Shown here piece by piece: positions 7,038-13,139 of a DNA stretch of 20,110 nucleotides (positions are counted from its first letter, which is position 1; each line of letters begins with the position of its first letter). A program made the translations under genes and the position numbers. The notes below the pieces were generated by a model. The model searched no databases and had not been told where the DNA came from. It was given only the letters and a program-made list of their open reading frames with translations. Source of the DNA: CAYFMH01 sp964344165 (GTDB lineage Bacteria > Patescibacteriota > Gracilibacteria > UBA4473); assembly GCA_964344165.1 (NCBI GenBank), contig CAYFMH010000024.1, positions 1 to 20,110 on the forward strand. Reading direction: 5' to 3'.

Positions 7038-8867
7038 TCACAAATTGTACAAAAGGGTCTTTCTAGATGGATGTTTCTGTTTTTCTTTGCCTAATATTTC
7101 ACAAAAGTCGTTCACATAAAACTGAACAATCTGTTGTGTTCGCTCAAACCGAATCGTTTGTAAATGTTTTCTGTTTTGTTCAAAATTCCATCTGTGAGGT
7201 GCACCACACTCAACATTTTTAGATTTTTTTACCTCGTTTGAGGCTTTATTATCACCTTTTTCGGTTCTACCCACTACTATTTTTGAGGGGAACTTATTTG
7301 GGTTGAACCGGAAGAAAGTTTCCACCCGCACTTTCCACCTTTTCCCCTCTTTGTGTCTATGCATTTCAATCCGATCAATAAAAAGATCACACAGTATTTT
7401 CTTTTGCTCTCGGCTTAGATTTTCGAGCTTGTATTTTATTTGAGCGGAAGCGTCCTTGAGCTTTTGGACTTCTATGTCTATGGAGCTAGTAAAAACCAAC
7501 TCATCTTCAATCTCCTGTATCTGTCCTTCAATTTCTATGAGTTCACTTTCTTTTTCGGTTAATTTAGCTTGCAAAGTCTCTTCATCATAAATCCCTTTCT
7601 CGTAGGCTTCCTGAATACGAGGAATTTCCAAGTTTCTAATATTTACCTCTCGCTCTCGCAGGTTATTCAGTACCTTTTCTTGCAGTTCTACCTTTTCGGT
7701 TCGTCTGAATTCTTTGGAAAGGTAGTGTTTGATAAATACTTCGGGATTTTTCATGGCTTCCATGATCTTTCCCCACACATACTCTTCAATTTGCTGTCCA
7801 GGTACTTCAAAAACAGAGAAGTGTTCGCCTTCTTTCGTGTCAAATTGTTTTCTTCTGTAGCTAAACCCGCCTTTAAATCGCTTTGCCCCAAAGAATTTCT
7901 TTGGCTGTTCTAAGGTCATATCGTATATTCGTCCGCTTAAAAGGTAGGTGCTATTTACTCTGCCCCCACTTCGGTTTTTGCGAGCATTCTCCGCTTGCAT
8001 AAAGGTTAGCTCGGAAACGCAAGCAGGAACTTTGACGATTGTCCACTGATCAGGGGGAAGCTTTTCGCCACTTTCATCGGTATTATTAGCCACATACTCC
8101 CCTCGATAAATGGGTGATTGAATAAGGTTTTGTACTTTTTTCTCTGTCCATTTACCTACCCTCTGCATAGCACTTGCCCCTTCCCCAAGAGGTACTTTTA
8201 GGTTGTTGAGTTTATTACTTATCTGTCCATAGCCTTGTTTATCGTAAATATACCAGTCAAAGATTTGCCGCACCCATTCTTTCTCTTTTTGAATAATGGC
8301 TAATTTGCTGCCCTTTCCGCCTGGGTTCTTAACCTTTTTATATCCGTAAGGCACAAAGTTTCCGGTATAATTTCCCATTTCTGCAGAGGCTATTTTACCC
8401 ATTTGGGTTCGCCCCTTGATGAGTTCTCGTTCAAATTGAGCAATCGCCCCAAAGATTTGAAAGATGAGCTTTCCAATAGGACCTTTAAAATCAATGTTTT
8501 CCTGAACCGATACAAAACTTGCCTTGTGTTTCTCAAAGACTTCAAAGGTACTCAAAAGATGTTTCAGGCTTCGAGAGAGACGATCAATCTTCCACACAAG
8601 AACCGCATCAAATTTGCCCTCTCGCACCTGTTGCATCATAGCTTGGAACTGTAGGCGGTTTAGATCGCTTCCGGTGTGTGTGTCCGTAAAAATCCACGCC
8701 TTTTTGGTATAAAGCCCTAATCCCTTGTTGTTTTCTATGTACTCCAAAAGCTTCTTTTCCTGTGCTTCCAGTCCGTACCCTTCAATCTTTTGTTCTGCGG
8801 TAGATACTCGAATATAAATGGCTGCCCGCCTCTTTTCTCCGGTGGTGGGTTCGTTAAAGCCTTTCAT
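7038..8867 (-). CDS. Large serine recombinase (resolvase/invertase N-terminal family)
   Basis: This is a site-specific recombinase of about 609 residues that would integrate or excise DNA through a serine-DNA link. The start is taken as ATG at 8867 rather than the in-frame TTG at 8885. The catalytic domain occupies about residues 13-150: AAIYIRVSTAEQ with nucleophile Ser22 and Arg20, then DAVLVWKIDRLSRS and FQIFGAIAQFERELIKGRTQMGK. A recombinase domain follows (PYGYKK through LIQSPIYRGEY, about 170-260). A C-terminal region contains a coiled coil at about 385-480. The zinc-ribbon region between, which normally carries paired cysteines after LLSG, reads LLSGRIYDMTLEQPKKFFGA here and has no cysteines. 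It lies downstream of a 56-residue ORF and a TerS-like gene on the same strand. The stop is TGA. Confidence 0.93.
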   Translation of the reverse strand: MKGFNEPTTGEKRRAAIYIRVSTAEQKIEGYGLEAQEKKLLEYIENNKGLGLYTKKAWIFTDTHTGSDLNRLQFQAMMQQVREGKFDAVLVWKIDRLSRSLKHLLSTFEVFEKHKASFVSVQENIDFKGPIGKLIFQIFGAIAQFERELIKGRTQMGKIASAEMGNYTGNFVPYGYKKVKNPGGKGSKLAIIQKEKEWVRQIFDWYIYDKQGYGQISNKLNNLKVPLGEGASAMQRVGKWTEKKVQNLIQSPIYRGEYVANNTDESGEKLPPDQWTIVKVPACVSELTFMQAENARKNRSGGRVNSTYLLSGRIYDMTLEQPKKFFGAKRFKGGFSYRRKQFDTKEGEHFSVFEVPGQQIEEYVWGKIMEAMKNPEVFIKHYLSKEFRRTEKVELQEKVLNNLREREVNIRNLEIPRIQEAYEKGIYDEETLQAKLTEKESELIEIEGQIQEIEDELVFTSSIDIEVQKLKDASAQIKYKLENLSREQKKILCDLFIDRIEMHRHKEGKRWKVRVETFFRFNPNKFPSKIVVGRTEKGDNKASNEVKKSKNVECGAPHRWNFEQNRKHLQTIRFERTQQIVQFYVNDFCEILGKEKQKHPSRKTLLYNL

Positions 8868-8949
8868 CGCCAAAAACCTACCCAAATGTAAAAATTAAGT
8901 CAAATTTTAGATAGGAAAAGAAACAATAAAAGTTCAAAAAAAGCGTTCG

Positions 8950-9120
8950 TCAGTATTTCGTGCCATGAAGCACGCCCAAGTGGTCAAGAACGTTCGTAAT
9001 GTCATGTACTGCGTTTTTCTCGTTTTCTTCTGGAAAATGATCCACAAACTCAAAATCCATTCTTCCGGTGCTGAAAGAATGATTTTTAGACTTTGAATTG
9101 TGTGAGTTTGTTTGTGGCAT
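8950..9120 (-). CDS. Small 56-residue ORF upstream of the serine recombinase
   Basis: This short frame starts with ATG at 9120 and ends with TGA at 8950. The peptide begins MPQTNSHNSKSKNHSF, then MDFEFVDHFPEENEKNAVHD and ends ITNVLDHLGVLHGTKY. The second half is acidic and reads like an amphipathic helix, so it has the composition of a real small protein rather than random AT-rich translation. It lies 82 bases before the recombinase ATG on the same strand, downstream of a promoter candidate at 9234-9261, so it probably shares the recombinase transcript. A role as recombinase accessory or directionality factor is possible by position only. I recognise no family. Confidence 0.55.
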   Translation of the reverse strand: MPQTNSHNSKSKNHSFSTGRMDFEFVDHFPEENEKNAVHDITNVLDHLGVLHGTKY

Positions 9121-9233
9121 AATCTTCTGAAAAAGCTGCTAATCTAAACCGAACGTGCTGCACGAAGGCAGTCATGACGATTTTTGACTTTCAGGTTTGA
9201 CAGAAGCGAAAATAAACTCACTTCCTGAACTGA

Positions 9234-9261
9234 ATTGTAGAAAGGAAATGAAGATGTGCAA
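9234..9261 (-). promoter_or_regulatory. Promoter candidate for the small ORF and serine recombinase
   Basis: Read leftwards, TTGCAC (9261-9256) and TACAAT (9239-9234) are 16 bases apart. It lies just after the stop of the TerS-like gene and would make a leader of roughly 107 bases before the 56-residue ORF. The leader contains the self-complementary CGTGC-T-GCACG near 9155-9165. No other gene is visible in 9121-9281. Confidence 0.45.
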
Positions 9262-9281
9262 GTTTTTTTTGAGCAAAAAAT

Positions 9282-9836
9282 CTAGCCTGCCATTTCTACC
9301 AGTTTTTTGTGGTTTTCGGCAATGGCTTGTTGTAGCTCTGTGGTAGAGAGGTTCGATATATTGTCCTCTCTGTCCATGAGAGCTATTTGGCTTGGGGCAT
9401 AAAGTCCGGTAATTTTAGCAATTAAATCTACGGCTCTCCCTACGGCTGTGGGGTCGGGTTGTGAGCCTGTGAACTCTCGCATTTCGCCCTCATTATCTCG
9501 GTATAGCATAGTTTCATTCTTCATTAGCAGATCAAGCAGGCGTTTGGCTATAACGTCTAAGTAGTAGTCGCTTCCGCCTAAACAGCTCTTTAGTCGCTCT
9601 ATTTCGGTTTGATAGAGTTTTGTACTTTCGATCAAGCTTTTGGCGTTCTCTGCTACACTCTTTGCATAGCCTGCCTCCAGAGCTGCTTGCTTCTTTGATT
9701 TGCCTTCGCTTATCCCTTGAATGTATTTTTTAGTTCTGTTGGGGGTGTATTTCAGAGGTTTTCCGATATTTTTTGAGATGGCGTTTTTAGTGTTTTTACC
9801 CTTTAAAGAAGACTTAATCGCTTTTTTGGTCATCAT
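9282..9836 (-). CDS. Second terminase small subunit-like protein
   Basis: The frame opens at TTG 9872, but that stretch holds a promoter, so the ATG at 9836 (184 residues) is preferred. After a Lys-rich tail, residues about 49-71 (KQAALEAGYAKSVAENAKSLIES) match the helix-turn-helix of phage small terminases (the AAxxAGY motif). A helical segment (YLDVIAKRLLDLLMKN) and VGRAVDLIAKITGLYAPSQ follow, and a C-terminal helix ends the protein. In phages TerS marks DNA for packaging. This copy is of a different subfamily from the protein at 4136-4618, so the element carries two unrelated TerS-like proteins but no large terminase in view. It is divergent from the PemK-like toxin, with 82 bases between their start codons. 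Confidence 0.65.
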   Translation of the reverse strand: MMTKKAIKSSLKGKNTKNAISKNIGKPLKYTPNRTKKYIQGISEGKSKKQAALEAGYAKSVAENAKSLIESTKLYQTEIERLKSCLGGSDYYLDVIAKRLLDLLMKNETMLYRDNEGEMREFTGSQPDPTAVGRAVDLIAKITGLYAPSQIALMDREDNISNLSTTELQQAIAENHKKLVEMAG

Positions 9837-9843
9837 TAATTCA

Positions 9844-9872
9844 AATATACTACCTATAGGATATTTTTTCAA
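9844..9872 (-). promoter_or_regulatory. Promoter giving a near-leaderless TerS-like mRNA
   Basis: TTGAAA (9872-9867) and TATATT (9849-9844), read leftwards, have the ideal 17-base spacer. Only seven bases separate the -10 box from the ATG at 9836, so transcription would begin at or next to the start codon, which is followed directly by a second ATG. Confidence 0.6.
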
Positions 9873-9918
9873 AAAAAATTGGTAGACTTATTTTTTATTT
9901 CCGCCTACATTGAAAACC

Positions 9919-10377
9919 ATGTTGGAAGAAAAACTTAATCGGCTTCGAAAATGGTTTGTTGAAAAAACAGATTTAATCGAGCAGTATTTCAACGAAAAAG
10001 AGAAGAGCAAAATGTTGGCTTGTAGAATGGGAGAGATTTATTTTGCAAAGATTGGCGTGAACGTAGGGGCAGAAATGGACAAACATCGTCCTGTTTTGGT
10101 ATGTCAGGGAGAGGATTTGTATTTGAAGAAGTCGGATATGGTCTTTGTTTTTCCTATCACTGGAAATACAGAAAAGAAGAAATACAAGGTTTTATTCGAT
10201 CAAGAGGATATTCAGTGGGGGCATGTTCAAAAAGGAGGTGTGCTTGTGCAGCAATTCAGAAGTATTTCTAAATTCAGGTTGGAGCGAAAAATTGGAAAGA
10301 TGAAGATTGAGAAAATGCAGGAGATACAAGCGATGTTTAAAAAGTGCCTCTATAAAAATACTCCCCTACAACGCTAG
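9919..10377 (+). CDS. PemK/MazF-family toxin-like protein with N-terminal helical extension
   Basis: Residues 38-140 carry the PemK/MazF pattern: GEIYFAKIGVNVGAEMDKHRPVLV (Arg57 corresponds to the catalytic arginine region), VFVFPITG with Thr81, and GGVLVQQFRSISKFRLERKIGKM. Members are RNA-cleaving ribonucleases, usually held in check by a small antitoxin encoded just upstream. Here the first 35 residues form an extra charged helix (LEEKLNRLRKWFVEKTDLIEQYF), and no separate antitoxin gene is seen immediately upstream; the divergent neighbour is a TerS-like gene. The extension could act as a built-in regulatory helix, which is inference. ATG at 9919 is preferred over TTG at 9910; there is no Shine-Dalgarno motif. 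The last codons and stop lie inside the first hairpin of the RNA element at 10354. Confidence 0.8.
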   Translation: MLEEKLNRLRKWFVEKTDLIEQYFNEKEKSKMLACRMGEIYFAKIGVNVGAEMDKHRPVLVCQGEDLYLKKSDMVFVFPITGNTEKKKYKVLFDQEDIQWGHVQKGGVLVQQFRSISKFRLERKIGKMKIEKMQEIQAMFKKCLYKNTPLQR

Positions 10378-10436
10378 GCATTGTAGGGGGAAAACCTCGC
10401 TAATGCGGGTCAGGATTTCCAAAGAAATCCAACAGA
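10354..10436 (+). repeat. Three-hairpin element, unit A
   Basis: The unit starts AAAAATACTCCCCT and contains three hairpins in a row. The first pairs CCCCTACAA (10363-10371) with TTGTAGGGG (10381-10389). The second pairs ACC-CGC (10394-10400, one T bulged) with GCGGGT (10405-10410) over a TAAT loop. The third pairs GGATTTC (10413-10419) with GAAATCC (10424-10430). It ends AACAGA. Unit B, 133 bases downstream, has the same order, the same linkers and the same flanks but different stem sequences. The 5' part overlaps the end of the PemK-like gene. Confidence 0.7.
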
Positions 10437-10486
10437 ATTACCTCCATTATAGTCAGGAAGGGGCTATTCGTCAAAAGATTTTTACT

Positions 10487-10566
10487 AAAAATACTCCCCT
10501 GCGACCGATTAAAGCCACAGGGGGGACATCCCGACTTGTCGGGACAGGACTAAAAAGTCCAACAGA
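10487..10566 (+). repeat. Three-hairpin element, unit B
   Basis: The unit again starts AAAAATACTCCCCT. Hairpin 1 pairs CCCCTG (10496-10501) with CAGGGG (10518-10523). Hairpin 2 pairs TCCCGAC (10529-10535) with GTCGGGA (10538-10544). Hairpin 3 pairs GGACT (10547-10551) with AGTCC (10556-10560). The tail is AACAGA. As in unit A, hairpins 2 and 3 are joined by CA and hairpin 3 is bounded by GGA and TCC. Paired changes between the two units, with the structure kept, indicate selection on the fold. Known function: none recognised. The 50 bases between the units show no further feature. Confidence 0.7.
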
Positions 10567-10710
10567 TGATTGGATTATAGAGCCAACAAATAGAGCGTCA
10601 AAATTTTCGTTCTGTGTCATTTCTGTAGCATTTCTCTGGCATTCGTTGCCCCATTTCTAAGAGAAGTACTATTTGCATTATCCCTTTGTACAAAAGTAAA
10701 AAATAGATGT

Positions 10711-10765
10711 TCGCATTCCGTTTTTATTCCCGCAATTTTGAAACAGAAATGCGTCAGGAATGCGA
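10711..10765. repeat. Nine-base inverted repeat with related GAATGC motifs nearby
   Basis: TCGCATTCC (10711-10719) is perfectly repaired by GGAATGCGA (10757-10765), with 37 bases between. The right arm overlaps the 3' end of the 79-residue gene. Further GAAATGC/GAATGC-like copies in both orientations occur at about 10615-10650 and 10747-10753. The stretch 10567-10753 has no convincing gene; these repeats are all I see in it. A protein-binding array or the end of a mobile segment are both possible. Confidence 0.35.
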
Positions 10766-10993
10766 CTGCCAATATTTTTCGTACCGCTCTCCAATTTCCT
10801 GCGAAGCCTCCAACAAACTTTCTGAAACACTCTCTAACCCCTTTGGCGATAATACAGCGGTTTGAGAGAGTAAGCGGTCCTTGCTCTCGGTTTTGACGAA
10901 GATCAAAGGAGAAGCAAGATCAAGGTCAGCAGAGACTTCAAAGGTGAGATTATCTGCTTCAATGGTCGGCAAGTGAACTTGAGATTGGCTCAT
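10754..10993 (-). CDS. Hypothetical 79-residue protein
   Basis: The protein runs from ATG at 10993 to TGA at 10754. It has a beta-rich first half (VHLPTIEADNLTFEVSADLDLASPLIFVKTES) and a helical, acidic second half ending in GERYEKYWQ. There is no membrane segment and no family I recognise. It has its own promoter candidate (11073-11045, read leftwards) and is divergent from the tandem helix-turn-helix gene at 11088. A position back-to-back with a DNA-binding protein is typical of small regulators or antitoxins, but no ribbon-helix-helix or AbrB-like pattern is visible, so this stays unassigned. Confidence 0.55.
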   Translation of the reverse strand: MSQSQVHLPTIEADNLTFEVSADLDLASPLIFVKTESKDRLLSQTAVLSPKGLESVSESLLEASQEIGERYEKYWQSHS

Positions 10994-11044
10994 AATGAGT
11001 AAAATTTATGGCTAAATGATAAGTCTTACTAGTTATGTGTATTT

Positions 11045-11073
11045 AGTGTAGCTGTTTGTAAATGTTTTTGCAA
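11045..11073 (-). promoter_or_regulatory. Promoter candidate for the 79-residue gene
   Basis: Read leftwards, TTGCAA (11073-11068) and TACACT (11050-11045) have a 17-base spacer. The leader would be about 45 bases. The box lies in the 94-base divergent gap shared with the tandem helix-turn-helix gene, whose product could bind here. Confidence 0.45.
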
Positions 11074-11087
11074 ATAAAATTTCTCTT

Positions 11088-11495
11088 ATGCAAAGACACT
11101 CAAAAATATTGGGGTTCAAAGAAGCTTATCAATTCTTGGATATAAGCTACACGCACCTCTACCGACTTATTGAGCGGTACAATATCCCTTTTCAGAAGAT
11201 TGGGCGGGGAAGAATTTTCTTTGAAGAAGATTTAAAAGCCGTACAGACAGCCCGAAAAGAAAATAATGAACCACCAAAGTACCCTTCACCCAAAAATCGC
11301 CCAAAATTGCTTGGTTATGGGGAAGCAAGGAAGCTTGTGGGGGTTTCTCACCCTCGTTTTTTGGTTTTACTCAAAAGATACGATATACCTCATGTAAGAC
11401 TTTTTTGCGGGAGGGTGTTTTATGAGAGTGATTTGAAGGAGTTTATGCATTCAGAGAAGCGGGTGGAGATGATGAAGCATGGGAAAAAAGATTGA
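11088..11495 (+). CDS. Protein of two tandem excisionase/MerR-type helix-turn-helix domains
   Basis: This 135-residue DNA-binding protein is an internal duplication. Residues about 8-53 (GFKEAYQFLDISYTHLYRLI, then NIPFQKIGRGRIFFEEDLKAV) and 74-119 (GYGEARKLVGVSHPRFLVLL, then DIPHVRLFCGRVFYESDLKEF) align throughout. Each has the pattern of HTH_17/excisionase domains: a helix-turn-helix, then a short wing with a GR[IV]F[FY]E.DL ending. The linker (residues 54-73) is Pro/Lys-rich. Proteins of this fold either help an integrase to excise an element or regulate its genes. With a tyrosine integrase and a serine recombinase in the same region, a directionality factor is a fair guess. The two-domain form suits binding to tandem sites. 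The stop is TGA, and the downstream gene starts about 80 bases later from its own promoter. Confidence 0.8.
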   Translation: MQRHSKILGFKEAYQFLDISYTHLYRLIERYNIPFQKIGRGRIFFEEDLKAVQTARKENNEPPKYPSPKNRPKLLGYGEARKLVGVSHPRFLVLLKRYDIPHVRLFCGRVFYESDLKEFMHSEKRVEMMKHGKKD

Positions 11496-11540
11496 TCTAC
11501 TCATTCTTCACATTGTTGAGGCAAAAAATAGGACACACCC

Positions 11541-11569
11541 TTGATTTTCCTGCTTTTTTGGTGTATAAT
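11541..11569 (+). promoter_or_regulatory. Strong promoter giving a leaderless mRNA
   Basis: TTGATT (11541-11546) and a perfect TATAAT (11564-11569) are spaced by exactly 17 bases. The ATG at 11576 is only six bases past the -10 box, at the expected transcription start, so the transcript would be leaderless. This makes a start at 11576, not further upstream, the logical choice. Confidence 0.75.
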
Positions 11570-11575
11570 GGGCTG

Positions 11576-11698
11576 ATGAATTCAAAATCCAAGTCAGAAG
11601 CGTTAAAAAAACTTCAACTCATTCGCACTTTTTTTCTCATTAAAAAAGGAGCTGAATTAGGAGAAAAAGAATATTCAAAAAATAAATCCACACTATAA
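11576..11698 (+). CDS. Small 40-residue basic protein, first gene of a leaderless operon
   Basis: The peptide starts MNSKSKSEALKKLQLIRTFF, continues LIKKGAELGEKEYSKNKSTL and stops with TAA, directly followed by the ATG of the next gene (TAAATG). The frame is open further upstream to 11492, but that part would sit on the promoter. The product is a short basic amphipathic helix with no recognised family. Its abutting stop/start suggests translational coupling with the 393-residue protein, so it may serve as a leader or a partner protein. It is real enough to annotate because promoter, start and coupling agree. Confidence 0.55.
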   Translation: MNSKSKSEALKKLQLIRTFFLIKKGAELGEKEYSKNKSTL

Positions 11699-12880
11699 AT
11701 GGCTACTACAAGAGAAGCAATTGACGATTTGCATAATTCAAATGGACAAGAAGAGCCTATTGGATTTGTAGAGTTTGGTTCAGGTGTTGAGGTGCTTATG
11801 AAAAGACTTCATGGATTATCTATTCATGATGACCCAGAAAGTGCCTTTGAGCTTCTCAATGAAACAGAGCAATTACTTCTTGAGCATGGTGATTCAGTTG
11901 ATCCATTGCTTTTGAATGCTCTTGAGGATTGTTATAATGCAATTCAAAGTGAGTTTTATCAGAAAACATACCTACCAATCATCAAAAAATTGAATGAAAC
12001 AAGATATAAAGAAGATACAGATGAAACTGAAAAGCAAAGAATTAAAGCCGAAATAGAAAGGTTAGAAGCTCCTAATGAAAAGGCTAGAGAATATAAAGGT
12101 CGTTTTAAAAGAAAGGTGGACGAAATAGTATTATCTGAACCAACTACGAGTGGTTTTTTGGAGAAGGAGGCATTTTTTACCGAAAGACAAAAAGGGATTG
12201 ATGAATTAGTTGAACAAATAGAAACTTGTTTAAATTCTTCTGTTGATATAGACCAAAGAAGAGAGACTATGTCTGAATTAAGGGCATCTCTCCCTGATTT
12301 TTTCCAAGCATTTCAAATAGATTTAGACATAGAAGCATTAACACAGATTGATATTGAAAATATGGAAGAAAGAGATATTGGGAAGGTTAAAAAAACACTA
12401 AAACAGGCAAAAAGAGAGTTAAAGCTCTTGAAAAATAGGTTAAAAGAAGCAGAAAGAAGAATGTGGTTTTATAAACGAAGCATACTTCAGGAAGTAAGAA
12501 AGGGATTAGGACTATCACACGAAGAAGTTGAAGATAGAAGAGCAAAACAAGATGTTTATGATAGATTTATGGTTGGGAAAAATCCTTTTCCTCTTATGTT
12601 TGCCGCCATAATGCCTGCAACAGTAGGGAATGCAAGTCCAACTCTTGGTTTGACTGCAACTTTAGGCATGTGGATTGGGAATAGTGTTGCTTCTGAATGG
12701 GGAGTAATGAAAGACAATTTCGATAATAGGCGATTTAAAGAGTTAATAGTCGATTTACTAAAAGGAATGTTCTTTCGACAAGATAAAGAAGACCCTCGAA
12801 AAAAACAATCAAGGGATTTAGTGGAACTAGCTCCAGGGAAAACAAATTCTCAACTTATTGAAGAGGTTATTAACCGATAG
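11699..12880 (+). CDS. Hypothetical 393-residue coiled-coil protein with a C-terminal hydrophobic segment
   Basis: I recognise no family. The first 70 residues are acidic and helical. Two long Glu/Lys/Arg-rich regions (about residues 85-165 and 205-270) predict coiled coils. A hydrophobic Gly/Ala-rich stretch at about 297-330 (FPLMFAAIMPATVGNASPTLGLTATLGMWIGNSVASEWG) could be a membrane-inserted hairpin, followed by a charged tail. The pattern of long coil plus C-terminal hydrophobic hairpin is seen in membrane-acting effectors and in structural proteins of mobile elements, but nothing catalytic is present. It is co-transcribed with the 40-residue gene, stop-to-start abutting, from the strong promoter at 11541. 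It is the last intact gene before the junction with core genes. Confidence 0.75.
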   Translation: MATTREAIDDLHNSNGQEEPIGFVEFGSGVEVLMKRLHGLSIHDDPESAFELLNETEQLLLEHGDSVDPLLLNALEDCYNAIQSEFYQKTYLPIIKKLNETRYKEDTDETEKQRIKAEIERLEAPNEKAREYKGRFKRKVDEIVLSEPTTSGFLEKEAFFTERQKGIDELVEQIETCLNSSVDIDQRRETMSELRASLPDFFQAFQIDLDIEALTQIDIENMEERDIGKVKKTLKQAKRELKLLKNRLKEAERRMWFYKRSILQEVRKGLGLSHEEVEDRRAKQDVYDRFMVGKNPFPLMFAAIMPATVGNASPTLGLTATLGMWIGNSVASEWGVMKDNFDNRRFKELIVDLLKGMFFRQDKEDPRKKQSRDLVELAPGKTNSQLIEEVINR

Positions 12881-13115
12881 TTTCTACCTCCCCCCTGTGC
12901 CTATAAAAACCTCCCCCATAAACAAGCCCCCCTTCAGCACTTGGAACTTCCTTTAGCACCACAGTGTTGATCTTTTGCTTAACCCCATTTACCCGCCTAG
13001 AATAACCATGTGTACGCAACACAGCGGAAAACCTAAAACAAAAGTATCTACTCCGACCTGTGCCACCACGTCGGAATAAGCTATGCTTATTCCGTTTTTG
13101 GCTACACCAAAAACT
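12870..13115 (-). pseudogene. Probable remnant of a broken gene (possible pilin-like C-terminus)
   Basis: An 81-codon minus-strand frame without a usable start ends at TAA 12872-12870. Its last part reads RTHGYSRRVNGVKQKINTVV, then LKEVPSAEGGLVYGGGFYRHRGEVETIG. This has the look of a real protein end and loosely resembles the C-terminal strand of pilin/PilX-like surface proteins (TxGYxxxVxxxI pattern). Upstream of that the frame is poor, and a better one appears shifted (VGVDTFVLGF), consistent with a frameshift. It overlaps the end of the convergent 393-residue gene by 11 bases. Apart from this, the region 12881-13259 holds only the two hairpins listed separately. Confidence 0.35.
13072..13099 (+). 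terminator. Intrinsic terminator in the junction region
   Basis: CGGAATAAGC (13072-13081), a TAT loop and GCTTATTCCG (13085-13094) form a perfect 10-bp stem, followed by TTTTT. It would stop plus-strand transcription coming from the island before the core genes start. Confidence 0.75.
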
Positions 13116-13139
13116 TCATGTCTTCGCTATTCCTCCTTT

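Noticed and set aside
12888..12945. G-quadruplex from G-runs on the minus strand
   Set aside because: Only three runs of three or more G with uneven spacing; not sufficiently distinct from chance.
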